The notes: generated by a model not told the origin, from the letters alone. A stretch of 64,000 nucleotides of DNA from an uncultured Prevotellaceae bacterium (GCA_902776935.1 CACYRS010000009.1:28099-92098), one strand, 5' to 3'; positions 41,165 to 50,205 are shown, counted from the stretch's first letter. Made by a program: numbers and translations.

Positions 41165-41734
41165 ATGACAGCATTAATTATCATTATCGCTTTGGTAGTC
41201 ATCATAGGAGGCTACTTCGTTTCTACCCAGCGTTCACTGGTAAATCTCGATGAGTTGTGTAAGAATGCCCTGAGCCAGATTGAGGTTCAGCTTAATTCCC
41301 GTTTCGATGCAGTTATCGCACTTGCAAAGACTGCAGCTCAGTATGCCAAGCATGAGTCGGAGACAATCATCCAGGCCGTACAGGCACGTGGTGGAAACCT
41401 CGGTAATGCCAATACTCCTGCTGCTATCAACGAGCAGAGTGACCTTCTCACACAGATGATGGGCAAGCTCAACGTGGTGTTCGAGCGTTATCCGGAACTG
41501 AAGGCCAGCGATCTGTACAGAGAGGCTCAGGAGGGTATGAAACAATATGAGGAGAACGTGCGTATGTCACGTATGATTTACAACGATACTGCTACGAAGA
41601 TGAATCGTATGGTTCGTCAGTGGCCTTCAAGCATCGTGGCTTCTATGCTCCACTTCGACCAGAAAGACTATCTGAAAGTTGACAGCGAGGAGAAGAAATC
41701 ATATCCAAACCTTGATGAAGCATTCAAGAAGTAA
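41165..41734 (+). CDS. LemA family protein
   Basis: A 189-residue protein with one N-terminal membrane helix (residues 3-20, IIIIALVVIIGGYFV) and the LemA helical core (FVSTQRSLVNLDELCKNALS, DLLTQMMGKLNVVFERYPEL, ARMIYNDTATKMNR-like segment). Paired with the DUF2207 gene, which starts 20 nt before its stop. LemA-DUF2207 pairs are widespread; their cellular role is not established. Confidence 0.9.
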   Translation: MTALIIIIALVVIIGGYFVSTQRSLVNLDELCKNALSQIEVQLNSRFDAVIALAKTAAQYAKHESETIIQAVQARGGNLGNANTPAAINEQSDLLTQMMGKLNVVFERYPELKASDLYREAQEGMKQYEENVRMSRMIYNDTATKMNRMVRQWPSSIVASMLHFDQKDYLKVDSEEKKSYPNLDEAFKK

Positions 41735-43361
41735 GTGGCTCTTGTTGTTGATGCTGCTGGCATCGGCAACGAATCTGTCGGCCTATTCCAGTCTCAATTC
41801 TCTCGACATCCGCGTGGTGCTGAGCCGTAATGGTGATGCGCACATCACGGAGACACGTAAGATGGATATAGGATGGGAAGGCACAGAGTGCTATATCGTC
41901 ATAGGCAATCTGGAAGGCAGTCAGATACGTGACTTCATGGTGAAGGACGAGACAGGTCATCGCTATGAATATGAGGAGTTTTGGGATGTCGATGAGGACC
42001 GTGACTGGAAAGCTGGTAAATGTGGTATCAACGAAACCTCCGACGGGTATGAGCTCTGCTGGGGTCTGGGCGAACAAGGGGACCGCACATATATCACATC
42101 GTATACTGTTACCAATCTGGTAAAGGGCTTCAGCGATGCCGACGGCTTCAACTATATGTTCGTTGCCCAGGGGATTAATCCCTATCCTGAACACGTAAAA
42201 CTGACTATCGTTGCCGAGGATGATTCCACCAGAATCGGTCCTGAGACCACTGGCATCTGGGGTTTCCGCTATCGTGGAGAGATCAATTTCGCAGACAACA
42301 GCATCGTGGCTGAGAGCAGCGAACCGTTCGAAAGCAGTAGCGCAATGATCGTAATGTGCCGTTTTGAGAAAGGGATGTTCGACCCGCAGTATGTCTATGA
42401 GAACAGTTTTGAGGATTTACAGACAGCAGCCTTTGAGGGTAGCGACTACAACAGCGATGAAGGCGACTCTGACTTTATCGACATGCTCTTTGGCCTTTTA
42501 ATATTATTCTTTGCTGTTTTCGTGCCTGCAGTCGGTTTTATAGCGCACTTTATATATGTATGGTATGCGCGTAGGAAAGTCAATAAAAACCTGCTCTGGT
42601 ATCGCGATATCCCTTTGAAGGGTAACCTGCAGCAGGCCAACGACATGCTCAATGCCTATCGCTATTTCGGCAACGACTATAACAACCTGCTCTCTGCATG
42701 CATTCTGAAACTTATTAATATGGGCGCCATCAGTATCGAGCAGCGGATGAATAGTAAGGGAAAGACAGAAAGCAACTTCGTAATCCACGAGTTGAAGGAT
42801 CCGGGCAGTCAGCCCCTGTTGATGCGTAAGGTGCACAGTATCTTCAAGAATGCCGCAGGTGATGATACCATCCTTGAGCCTCGTGAACTGAAGTCATTTA
42901 TGAAGAGCAGCAGAAATGAGAGCATTATGGATTCCTTTATCAATACGCTTCACACTTCGACAGGCGTTTCCGACTATAAGAATCGTCTGGAGGATGTGCG
43001 TCAGGTGTTCGGACTTAGGAAATTCCTTAAAGAGTTCTCCCTTCTCGACGAGCGTCATGTTAACGAGGTGACCCTATGGAAGGATTATATGATCTATGCT
43101 ACTCTCTTCGGTATCGCTGACCAAGTGATAAAGGATATGAAGAAGATCAATCCTGAGTACTTCAATATGGATCAGATTGCCGGTCAGATGGCTGATGATA
43201 TGACTCTGCCGATGATATATTCTGCTATGCATTCAAGCACATCTCGTGCTGTCGCTAATAAGGCAGCGCGTGAGGCTAGAGCTTCCGGTGGAGGCGGCAG
43301 CAGCTCCTGGGGCGGTGGTGGAGGCTTTTCTGGAGGAGGTTCCGGAGGCGGTATCAGATAG
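41715..43361 (+). CDS. DUF2207 membrane protein with glycine-rich tail
   Basis: A 548-residue membrane protein. A signal peptide (ending NLSAYS) precedes a DUF2207 extracytoplasmic domain (about 25-250, SRNGDAHITETRKMDIGW), a membrane helix near 275-297, a second, cytoplasmic or helical part, and a terminal Gly/Ser-rich tail GGGGFSGGGSGGGIR typical of the family. ATG 41715 is chosen for its signal peptide; it overlaps lemA. Works with LemA by association only. Confidence 0.88.
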   Translation: MKHSRSKWLLLLMLLASATNLSAYSSLNSLDIRVVLSRNGDAHITETRKMDIGWEGTECYIVIGNLEGSQIRDFMVKDETGHRYEYEEFWDVDEDRDWKAGKCGINETSDGYELCWGLGEQGDRTYITSYTVTNLVKGFSDADGFNYMFVAQGINPYPEHVKLTIVAEDDSTRIGPETTGIWGFRYRGEINFADNSIVAESSEPFESSSAMIVMCRFEKGMFDPQYVYENSFEDLQTAAFEGSDYNSDEGDSDFIDMLFGLLILFFAVFVPAVGFIAHFIYVWYARRKVNKNLLWYRDIPLKGNLQQANDMLNAYRYFGNDYNNLLSACILKLINMGAISIEQRMNSKGKTESNFVIHELKDPGSQPLLMRKVHSIFKNAAGDDTILEPRELKSFMKSSRNESIMDSFINTLHTSTGVSDYKNRLEDVRQVFGLRKFLKEFSLLDERHVNEVTLWKDYMIYATLFGIADQVIKDMKKINPEYFNMDQIAGQMADDMTLPMIYSAMHSSTSRAVANKAAREARASGGGGSSSWGGGGGFSGGGSGGGIR

Positions 43362-43399
43362 CCAAAGAAATAAATAAAAAAGTGAAGAAGTGCAAAAAG

Positions 43400-43431
43400 G
43401 CCACAGATTTTTTGTTATCTGTGGCTTTTTT
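43400..43431 (+). terminator. Intrinsic terminator after lemA-DUF2207
   Basis: A perfect 9-bp stem GCCACAGAT/ATCTGTGGC (43400-43408 with 43417-43425), T-rich 8-nt loop and a T6 tail. Confidence 0.9.
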
Positions 43432-43441
43432 CGTAATTTTG
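43411..43441 (+). promoter_or_regulatory. ruvB promoter, embedded in the preceding terminator
   Basis: TTTG at 43411-43414 (in the terminator loop), a 19-bp spacer and TAATTTTG at 43434-43441, about 7 nt of leader before the ATG. Confidence 0.7.
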
Positions 43442-43451
43442 CAGGCAGATT

Positions 43452-44489
43452 ATGATGGACGACGATTTCGATATACGCGAAGAACGCTTTTCTCAGGGTG
43501 AAAAAGACTTTGAGAATGCATTGAGACCCCTGACATTCAGCGATTTCAGTGGACAGAAAAAGGTTGTGGAAAACCTTGAAGTGTTCGTTGAGGCTGCCAA
43601 ATATCGTGGGGAGCCTCTCGATCACACCTTGCTGCACGGTCCTCCGGGATTGGGAAAGACCACACTCTCGAACATCATAGCCAATGAACTTGGTGTGGGA
43701 TTCAAGATTACTTCTGGCCCTGTGCTCGACAAGCCTGGCGACCTCGCTGGTATCCTTACATCACTTGAAAAGAATGACGTCTTGTTTATCGATGAGATTC
43801 ATCGTCTCTCGCCTGTAGTAGAGGAGTATCTTTACTCCGCTATGGAAGATTACCGCATTGACATCATGATTGATAAAGGTCCTTCTGCACGTTCAATACA
43901 GATAGACCTTAATCCGTTTACCCTTGTGGGAGCAACAACACGTAGTGGTCTGCTTACAGCTCCTCTGAGAGCCCGATTCGGTATCAACATGCATTTGGAG
44001 TATTACGATCCAGAGACGTTGCAGAAAATCATAGAGCGCTCGGCAAGCATCCTTAATGTACCAATCACAGAAGATGCAGCACTGGAGATAGCTGGCCGCT
44101 CAAGAGGAACGCCACGTATCGCAAATGCCCTCCTTCGACGTGTAAGAGACTTCGCTCAGGTTAAGGGCGATGGACGTATCGATACAAAGATCACAAAGAT
44201 AGCCCTTACTGCCCTCAATATCGACAAGTATGGCCTTGATGAGATTGACAATAAGATTCTGCTCACCATCATCGATAAGTTTAAGGGAGGTCCTGTGGGT
44301 ATCACAACTATCGCTACTGCTGTCGGTGAGGATGCCGGTACTGTCGAGGAGGTATATGAGCCATTCCTTATTATGGAAGGTTTTATAAAACGCACTCCAC
44401 GAGGCAGGATGGCAACAGAGCTTGCATATAATCACTTCGGACGGAATCCGTACGGAGGAAACATCATGGAACCAAACTTGTTTGATTAG
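43452..44489 (+). CDS. ruvB: Holliday junction branch migration helicase RuvB
   Basis: A 345-residue AAA+ ATPase. Walker [13 protein letters not shown] near residue 60, Walker [14 protein letters not shown], sensor 1 [20 protein letters not shown] and arginine-finger region, then the C-terminal winged helix ([26 protein letters not shown]). Drives branch migration with RuvA, which is not in the window. Followed 2 bp later by coaD. A second ATG at 43455 is possible. Confidence 0.96.
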   Translation: MMDDDFDIREERFSQGEKDFENALRPLTFSDFSGQKKVVENLEVFVEAAKYRGEPLDHTLLHGPPGLGKTTLSNIIANELGVGFKITSGPVLDKPGDLAGILTSLEKNDVLFIDEIHRLSPVVEEYLYSAMEDYRIDIMIDKGPSARSIQIDLNPFTLVGATTRSGLLTAPLRARFGINMHLEYYDPETLQKIIERSASILNVPITEDAALEIAGRSRGTPRIANALLRRVRDFAQVKGDGRIDTKITKIALTALNIDKYGLDEIDNKILLTIIDKFKGGPVGITTIATAVGEDAGTVEEVYEPFLIMEGFIKRTPRGRMATELAYNHFGRNPYGGNIMEPNLFD

Positions 44490-44491
44490 TT

Positions 44492-44944
44492 ATGAGGACT
44501 GGAATATTCGTAGGAAGCTTTAATCCATTTACTATCGGGCATGATTCTATCGTCCGTCGGGCATTACCGCTCTTCGACCGTTTGGTTATTGGTGTAGTGG
44601 GAGATAATGTTCATAAGCCCGATTTGCCCTCGGCTGAGGAGCGCATGCAGGCCATTCATGACGTCTATGCCGATGAGCCTCGTGTTGAGGTAAAGTCTTA
44701 TCACGGCCTAGCTATGGACTTTGCTAATACTGAAGGCGCACAATATATAGTAAAAGGTGTACGTAGCGCCAGTGACTTCGAGTACGAACAATGGCAGGCA
44801 GACTTTAATCGTAAGCTTGGTGGCATAGAGACAATTCTCTTCTATACAGAACCGGAACTTGCGAGCGTGTCGTCCAGCGCAATTCGTGAGTTAGCGCATT
44901 TCGGGGTCGACGTGAGTCCTTATATTCCAAAAGTCAAGAAATAA
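44492..44944 (+). CDS. coaD: Phosphopantetheine adenylyltransferase
   Basis: A 150-residue nucleotidyltransferase of coenzyme A synthesis (4'-phosphopantetheine + ATP to dephospho-CoA). The HxGH motif is in GSFNPFTIGHDSIV, with VKGVRSASDFEYE for substrate binding and the signature YTEPELASVSSSAIREL. Normal length. Directly downstream of ruvB, 10 bp upstream of ybeY. Confidence 0.95.
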   Translation: MRTGIFVGSFNPFTIGHDSIVRRALPLFDRLVIGVVGDNVHKPDLPSAEERMQAIHDVYADEPRVEVKSYHGLAMDFANTEGAQYIVKGVRSASDFEYEQWQADFNRKLGGIETILFYTEPELASVSSSAIRELAHFGVDVSPYIPKVKK

Positions 44945-44954
44945 AAAATATATA

Positions 44955-45365
44955 ATGATAACTTACGAAGCAGAGGGAGTAAAATTCCCTAATATCAAGA
45001 AGCGTGAGACCTCTAATTGGATAAGGAAGGTTGCTGCATCTTATGGAAAGAGGGTGGGTGATATTGCCTATCTGTTTGTCAACGATGATAAGATTCTCGA
45101 GACAAACAACGAGTTTCTTGGTCATGATTATTACACAGACATCATAACCTTTGACTACTGCGAAGGCAAAACGCTTAATGGCGACCTTATGATATCCCTC
45201 GATACCGTATTTACCAATTCCGACAAGTTCGGTCGTCCTTATGATGAAGAGCTTCATCGTGTAATTATCCACGGGGTGCTTCATCTCTGTGGGCTAAATG
45301 ATAAGGGCCCTGGGGAGAGAGAGATAATGGAGGCTGCTGAAGATAAGGCGTTGGCAATGATATAG
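44955..45365 (+). CDS. ybeY: Endoribonuclease YbeY
   Basis: A 136-residue rRNA maturation and ribosome quality-control nuclease. The family core is clear: NDDKILETNNEFLGHDYYTD followed by ITFDY, GDLMISLDTV, and the metal site HGVLHLCGLND. The third histidine of the classical H-x3-H-x5-H is replaced here by a KGPGE segment, which is seen in other Bacteroidota copies. Operon with coaD. Confidence 0.92.
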   Translation: MITYEAEGVKFPNIKKRETSNWIRKVAASYGKRVGDIAYLFVNDDKILETNNEFLGHDYYTDIITFDYCEGKTLNGDLMISLDTVFTNSDKFGRPYDEELHRVIIHGVLHLCGLNDKGPGEREIMEAAEDKALAMI

Positions 45366-45391
45366 ACTTTAACCCAATAAATAGTTGAATT

Positions 45392-45949
45392 ATGAAAAAG
45401 ATTAATTTGAAAGTTGCAGTATGCCTCCTTACAGGTTCCTGTATGTTAAGTTCATGTATGGTGGGCTCTTGGGGCCTCTTCAACAAGTATGCCGAATGGC
45501 AGACTCATATGACGGATAATAAGTTCGTTAATGCTGTGGTTGGTTTTGTTCTGGGAGCTATCTGCTATCCTGTTTGTGGACTTGTTGATGCTCTCGTGCT
45601 CAACACTATCGAGTTCTGGAGCGGTGATAACCCAGTAGCTTCAAATGTGGGCAAGACTCAGAATGTTATGGGTCAGGATGGACGCCTCTATGCCGTGAAG
45701 TATCTCAAGAATGGTTATGAGGTAAAGGCACCTGATGGTGTGATCACACTCTTCACATACAACAAAAAGGATAATAGCTGGTCGATGAGCCAGAATGGCT
45801 TCACTAAGGAGATTTTCCGCTTCAACGAGGACGGTAATAGCATCAAGGTTGAGATGAACGGTGAGACTCGTGATTTCACACTCAATGAGCAGGGAGTAAG
45901 AGATGCCGAGTTTGCTGCTTGCAACGGCCTCTACTTCGCAGCAAGATAA
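45392..45949 (+). CDS. DUF3332 lipoprotein
   Basis: A 185-residue lipoprotein (lipobox region CMLSSC) matching DUF3332: SSCMVGSWGLFNKYAEWQTHMTD and FVLGAICYPVCGLVDALVLNTIEFW, a membrane-like hairpin. The C-terminal half is a beta-rich domain (YAVKYLKNGYEVKAPDGVIT). Function unknown. It is 26 bp after ybeY and may share its transcript. Confidence 0.85.
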   Translation: MKKINLKVAVCLLTGSCMLSSCMVGSWGLFNKYAEWQTHMTDNKFVNAVVGFVLGAICYPVCGLVDALVLNTIEFWSGDNPVASNVGKTQNVMGQDGRLYAVKYLKNGYEVKAPDGVITLFTYNKKDNSWSMSQNGFTKEIFRFNEDGNSIKVEMNGETRDFTLNEQGVRDAEFAACNGLYFAAR

Positions 45950-45965
45950 TTCTAAAATTATTGAT

Positions 45966-47234
45966 ATGTGTAAGGCAAGAACTCTTTTGATTTTGGCTGT
46001 TATATCTATTCTAATGGGCACTATTTCATGTGCTGAGAAGGATGTGTATGACCCAGAGCGTCACCAGGCAATAATCCGCTATGTCTCGCCTGTGGACAGT
46101 GTTGACCAGGAGCACACGTGGCAGTTGACTGAAAACCATACCTATAGCGTATCTATCGATGCTAATGTAGAAGCCACGCGTCTTGAGATATATAGTGAAA
46201 ATCCTGTAGAGTCGACCGAGGCGGAACTGATGTCGAGGGTATTTGTCAGTTATGGTCAGACGGTAACCTTAACGGTGTCGATGCCGGTTTTATTGACAAC
46301 CCTGTATGCTGCTCTCGTTGATGCTGACGGCAAATATACCGTTACGTCTTTCAGCAAGACCTCACGCAGTGTCAGCTTCAGCAGTCCGATAGCAACAAAA
46401 CAGTCACCGCGACTGGCAACTCCGAAGATTATGGCTTACTCATACTGCTATGAAGAGGATTTCCCAGAGCCTGGAGATTATGATTTCAATGATATCGTAA
46501 TGCGAATAGGGCTGGAGCGTACTGGTCAGAAGACGATGGATATCCATGTTACCCTTTCTGCTGTTGGAGCATCCAGACCGATAACAGGTGCACTCCGTCT
46601 GGTGGGTTATCGTTATCAGGACATCGACAGCATCAAGGCTAAAGACGGAAAGACTTTAAACAAAAACGTACCCACTACCTGCATGGAGATTATCAAGAAC
46701 GACGAAATACTCCAGACGGGCCGAAATGGTGAGGCTGTGGTGAATCTCTTCCTCGATGCTCATTGGGCTATTGGCGACGATCTCCCCGAGACTAATGGTG
46801 ACTTTCCGAGATATAAATACAATGTCAAGAAGACCTATTCTGACGGGTATGAACAAACGTATGCCAAGAATGTTACGTTTACCGTATATTTCAAGAGTGA
46901 GTCAAACCTCAACAACATCACTCTCGATATGCTCGATCCGTTTATCATGACTTATTATACCGGAGGAGTAGTTGAGACACATACCGATGAGTTTGCTGCT
47001 GCTCAGACGATGTACGAATACAACGCTCTTAGTTTCAAAGACGTTCCATGGGCCCTGAGGATTCCAACACGTTACTTTAAATACCCGCTTGAAGGCGTTG
47101 AGATCGGTTTTAAGAAGAAGGGTATTATGCTCGGAGCCTATATGACAAATGGACACAGTTTCGGAGAGTGGTGCGAGGACCACAGGAATTATCTTGATTG
47201 GTATCAGTATCCGGAGGATCGTCAGGTATTCTAA
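45966..47234 (+). CDS. LruC-domain lipoprotein
   Basis: A 422-residue lipoprotein (signal peptide with lipobox GTISC). The LruC domain is marked by FPEPGDYDFNDIVMRIGLE near residue 165, an acidic calcium-type loop, and the C-terminal GAYMTNGHSFGEWCEDH...YPEDRQVF region usual for the family. Probably surface-exposed, role unknown. ATG 45966 is chosen for the signal peptide; the frame is open from 45903. Confidence 0.85.
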   Translation: MCKARTLLILAVISILMGTISCAEKDVYDPERHQAIIRYVSPVDSVDQEHTWQLTENHTYSVSIDANVEATRLEIYSENPVESTEAELMSRVFVSYGQTVTLTVSMPVLLTTLYAALVDADGKYTVTSFSKTSRSVSFSSPIATKQSPRLATPKIMAYSYCYEEDFPEPGDYDFNDIVMRIGLERTGQKTMDIHVTLSAVGASRPITGALRLVGYRYQDIDSIKAKDGKTLNKNVPTTCMEIIKNDEILQTGRNGEAVVNLFLDAHWAIGDDLPETNGDFPRYKYNVKKTYSDGYEQTYAKNVTFTVYFKSESNLNNITLDMLDPFIMTYYTGGVVETHTDEFAAAQTMYEYNALSFKDVPWALRIPTRYFKYPLEGVEIGFKKKGIMLGAYMTNGHSFGEWCEDHRNYLDWYQYPEDRQVF

Positions 47235-47243
47235 TTTTAAGAG

Positions 47244-47274
47244 TCGGCTGTCACATTGAGTGGCAGCCGATTTC
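47244..47274. terminator. Strong hairpin after the LruC gene
   Basis: An 11-bp stem with one wobble pair (47244-47254 with 47260-47270) and a 5-nt loop. The plus-strand tail TTTCGTT is weak; it may serve as terminator on both strands. Confidence 0.65.
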
Positions 47275-47645
47275 GTTAGTACAAGTCATAATCTGATCTG
47301 GTTTCCGTTTTGTTAAATAATTTTATCAATTCTCCCGATACCTCTGAAATCAGCTTCAGTCCACAGTCTTAAAGGAAAAATTTGCTACCATTAATGCGCG
47401 CAATTTTTAGATTTCATCCTCGCAATTTTTAACCTTAACGACCGACTTTTCCGCTTCATTCATCGACGTTGCAAAGGTACGGTATTTTCATTGCGGTTCA
47501 CGAATATATTCACAAGAAAATGCATTCCCAGGGCAATATTTTCCATATGGCAAAGGTCAAATTGGGAGCAATTCTAAGCTCCCTTTCCCCTATTATAAGG
47601 ACAAAAAACAAGGAGACAGATTGCTCTAACTCCTTGATTCTCGGG
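47275..47645. other. Intergenic stretch with an isolated minus-strand promoter box
   Basis: About 370 bp with no convincing gene. TACCTTTG on the minus strand at 47472-47479 would fire toward the LruC hairpin, giving a transcript of about 220 nt. CGCAATTTTTA occurs twice (near 47399 and 47424). An 18-codon minus-strand ORF follows the box, but neither peptide nor RNA family is recognised. Confidence 0.35.
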
Positions 47646-47649
47646 TTTG

Positions 47650-47723
47650 TGGACCAGCCTGGGCTTGAACCAGGGACCTCCAGATTATGAGTCTGTTGCT
47701 CTAACCAACTGAGCTACAAGTCC
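47650..47723 (-). tRNA. tRNA-Met (CAU)
   Basis: A complete cloverleaf on the minus strand: acceptor GGACTTG/CTGGTCC with one U-U mismatch, D arm AGCTCAGTTGGTTAGAGC, anticodon loop CTCATAA with CAT, T arm CCTGG-TTCAAGC-CCAGG. CCA is not encoded (ACA follows). The CAU anticodon could also be a lysidine-modified Ile tRNA, but the body resembles elongator Met. Confidence 0.9.
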
Positions 47724-47768
47724 GATGAATTCTGCTTATTTCTGATATAGAGGTCGCAGATTCGTCTG

Positions 47769-47800
47769 CAAAGGTACAACCTTTTTGGCAAATTTCCAAA
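47769..47800 (-). promoter_or_regulatory. Promoter of tRNA-Met
   Basis: TTTG at 47797-47800, a 20-bp spacer and TACCTTTG at 47769-47776, minus strand, about 45 nt before the mature 5' end. Confidence 0.75.
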
Positions 47801-47825
47801 TGTTTTTTCGGAAAATGCGCAAAAA

Positions 47826-47857
47826 TTTGGCATTTCGTATAGATTTTAGTACCTTTG
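47826..47857 (+). promoter_or_regulatory. ribF promoter, near-leaderless
   Basis: TTTG at 47826-47829, a 20-bp spacer and TACCTTTG at 47850-47857; ATG 47864 lies about 3 nt after the expected start. It interleaves with the divergent tRNA promoter. Confidence 0.75.
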
Positions 47858-47863
47858 CACGCG

Positions 47864-48766
47864 ATGAAAACGAGATATGTGGCTACTATCGGCTGTTTTG
47901 ATGGCGTTCACCGGGGGCATCAGCTGCTCCTCGGGAAGGTAATCGACGAGACCCTTAAACGGGGTCTCATCCCAATGGTCATCACCTTCGACCGTCAGCC
48001 CCGCGAACTCTTCGACCCCTCGTTCCGACCTCAGCTACTCTCTACGACGGCTGAGAAATCCGAACAACTGAAGGCTCTCGGCATCGCAAAAGTGGTGATT
48101 CTGCCCTTTACCCGCGAGCTTGCTGCCCTCTCGGCTCAGCAGTTTATGCACGATGTGCTCAAAGAGAAACTGGATGTGGAGGTGCTCGTTACAGGCTATG
48201 ATAACCGTTTCGGGCATAACCGCGAGGAGGGATTCAACGACTATGTGCGTTATGGCAGGGAGATAGGTTTGGAGGTGCTCAGAGGCGATGAGGAGAGGTT
48301 TGAGGGCTCTGACATACCGGTGAGTTCTTCGGCTATCAGGCAGTTGCTCTCGGATGGCGATGTCAGCAAGGCTGCAGAGGGTCTCTCGAGGAATTATTCC
48401 CTTACAGGCAGTATTGTCAAGGGCGAGCATATCGGTCATGAGCTTGGATTCCCCACAGCAAATCTTGATCTCGGCGATTCAAATAAGCTTATTCCGGCCT
48501 CTGGTGCATACGCCGTATGGGCAGTCACGGGCGGTAGAAAGATGCCTGCGATGATGAATATCGGCACGCGCCCTACATTCGATGGTCATCATCAGACTCT
48601 CGAAGTACATATTTTGGATAATGAAGTAGGGGATATCTACGGCGAGACGATGACAGTGGAGTTTGTAGAGAGACTGAGAGCTGAAAGGAAATTTGAGACT
48701 CGTGAGGCTCTGATGGCGCAATTGGAGGATGACAGAAGGAGGACAATGGAAATGATAAATGATTAA
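47864..48766 (+). CDS. ribF: Bifunctional riboflavin kinase / FAD synthetase
   Basis: A 300-residue enzyme making FMN and FAD. The N-terminal adenylyltransferase shows ATIGCFDGVHRGHQLLL and SSSAIRQLLSDGDV; the C-terminal kinase shows GHELGFPTANLDL, YAVWAV and MMNIGTRPTFDG. ATG 47864 is used because the longer frame opens with a TTG inside the -7 box. Overlaps or abuts the CPBP gene. Confidence 0.95.
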   Translation: MKTRYVATIGCFDGVHRGHQLLLGKVIDETLKRGLIPMVITFDRQPRELFDPSFRPQLLSTTAEKSEQLKALGIAKVVILPFTRELAALSAQQFMHDVLKEKLDVEVLVTGYDNRFGHNREEGFNDYVRYGREIGLEVLRGDEERFEGSDIPVSSSAIRQLLSDGDVSKAAEGLSRNYSLTGSIVKGEHIGHELGFPTANLDLGDSNKLIPASGAYAVWAVTGGRKMPAMMNIGTRPTFDGHHQTLEVHILDNEVGDIYGETMTVEFVERLRAERKFETREALMAQLEDDRRRTMEMIND

Positions 48767-48794
48767 TGATAAGCGTGATAATGGGATAAACGTG

Positions 48795-49556
48795 ATGAAG
48801 AAGTCGTTATTATATTTTGTGATATTTGCGGCGATACAGATGATTGCCGGAGGAATTGTGATGTTCGCATACCAGATGATAAAGGGCAAGGGCTCGGAAC
48901 TGGATGCTACAGGACTGATACTTACAACAGTTCTGACGGATGTGGCCACGCTCGTTTGTTTCCTTTGGCTGAAATGGGCGGAGCTGTCGCCCAACTGGCT
49001 GAGAAAAAGATATTGGGATGTGTGCTTCTGGTGCGTACTTGCGGCCTGTGGAGCTATCATCCCTTCGATGTATATCCAGGAGCTGATGCCTGAACTGCCT
49101 AATCTGGCTGAGCATCAGTTAGAGCTGGTAATGAGCAGCCCATTCGGATATGTAGTCCTCGGACTGATGGCTCCGCTGGTAGAAGAGATCGTATTTCGTG
49201 GGGCTATCCTCAGGGCACTGCTGCGATGGAAGAGCAATCCCTGGATAGGTATCATGATATCCGCAGTGCTCTTCACCGCCATCCACATGAATCCTGCTCA
49301 GATGCCTCACGCCTTCCTGATAGGGATATTGCTCGGATGGATGTACTACCGCACAGACAGCATCCTTCCCGGAGTGATCTACCACTGTGTGAACAATTCG
49401 ATAGCTTATCTGACGTTTGCCTTCTATCCCGATCCGAACATCAAGATAATAGATGTTTTTGGAGGTTCTGAGCGCACCGTGCTTTTGGCTGTGGCTTTCT
49501 CGCTGTGTATCCTCCTGCCCGCCATATTCCAGCTGAATCTTAGAATGAAGAAATAG
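48795..49556 (+). CDS. CPBP family intramembrane metalloprotease
   Basis: A 253-residue membrane protein with about seven helices and the CPBP (Abi) motifs APLVEEIVFRGAIL (EExxxR) and VLFTAIHMNPAQ (FxxxH type). Bacterial relatives of CAAX prenyl proteases, some linked to bacteriocin self-immunity; substrate unknown. ATG 48795 (MKKSLLY) is chosen for its position just before the first helix; ATG 48759, overlapping the ribF stop, is a coupled alternative. Co-transcribed with ribF. Confidence 0.87.
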   Translation: MKKSLLYFVIFAAIQMIAGGIVMFAYQMIKGKGSELDATGLILTTVLTDVATLVCFLWLKWAELSPNWLRKRYWDVCFWCVLAACGAIIPSMYIQELMPELPNLAEHQLELVMSSPFGYVVLGLMAPLVEEIVFRGAILRALLRWKSNPWIGIMISAVLFTAIHMNPAQMPHAFLIGILLGWMYYRTDSILPGVIYHCVNNSIAYLTFAFYPDPNIKIIDVFGGSERTVLLAVAFSLCILLPAIFQLNLRMKK

Positions 49557-49582
49557 GTTAGCCCCAGGATTCGCTACCCCCC

Positions 49583-49626
49583 CAAAAAATAAAACCACCC
49601 TGATACCTCTTCAAGAGGAGTCAGGG
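49583..49626 (-). terminator. Terminator of the second sigma operon
   Basis: Read on the minus strand, a bulged hairpin CCCTGA...TCAGGG (49598-49626, inner stem CCTCTT/AAGAGG) is followed by TGGTTTTATTTTTT. The hairpin also lies after the CPBP gene on the plus strand, where no T run follows. Confidence 0.7.
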
Positions 49627-49728
49627 GGTCTTCGTTAGCATGTTATGAAAAATTTGAGAGAATCGAAACTTCACAGTTTCTACGTTTCTGTTTTAATTAA
49701 TTGTATAGAGAAAGCATTGAAAAATTAG

Positions 49729-50205
49729 CTATTCCACAAGATGCGACTCAGGCTTGGCCGTTGTAGCACTGTCACTTATATTCTCAGCCTGAACAGGCTT
49801 GAGCAGGTTGACAGAGTCGGCTTGCTGTTGTTGCTGTTGGAACTTTGCGTATTCGTCTTTGGGATTATCCCAGCCGTAGTTCCAAGGAGCCTGAGCTGCA
49901 TTTACTAAGGTGATAATGATGGCTACAACTGCAGCAGCTTTAAAGAGTGGTATTAGGCGAGATGTCAGAGTGACAATCTTTGCCTTTGGCTCTTCCTCAC
50001 CAATCATTTCGAGAATACGGCTGTCGAATTCTTCGTCAAGGAGGTCCTCTTTTTCTTGTTCGTAAATGAACAGAGGCTTGTACTTACTGAACTCGGCAGG
50101 CACATCTTCCTGGCTGAAGAAATTTCGCAGGATGCTCTCTTCTTGCAAGGTGGTCTCACCTTGCCAGTAGTTTTCTAAGAGCTGTTCGATGTACTTATAA
50201 TCCAT
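49729..50205 (-). CDS. Anti-sigma-factor-like membrane protein (second pair)
   Basis: A 158-residue protein with an acidic N-terminus (IEQLLENYWQGETTLQEESIL), a membrane helix near residues 84-104 (IPLFKAAAVVAIIITLVNAA) and a short Gln-rich periplasmic tail. The N-terminal pattern matches the anti-sigma-like protein at 2975-3583. It overlaps the sigma gene by 11 nt. Sequestration of the sigma factor is inferred from gene order and topology. Confidence 0.75.
   Translation of the reverse strand: MDYKYIEQLLENYWQGETTLQEESILRNFFSQEDVPAEFSKYKPLFIYEQEKEDLLDEEFDSRILEMIGEEEPKAKIVTLTSRLIPLFKAAAVVAIIITLVNAAQAPWNYGWDNPKDEYAKFQQQQQQADSVNLLKPVQAENISDSATTAKPESHLVE

Noticed and set aside
47275-47480. Idea that the LruC-tRNA gap encodes 6S RNA, SRP RNA or RNase P RNA
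   Set aside because: No long closing stem with central bubble, no SRP GGAAGCAGC loop, no RNase P core motifs seen.
47469-47690. 73-codon plus-strand ORF ending LEPGTSRL
   Set aside because: Its end is the translated antisense of tRNA-Met and the rest is intergenic.
48795-49556. CPBP gene as a bacteriocin immunity locus
   Set aside because: No small bacteriocin precursor or export gene nearby; it is coupled to ribF.
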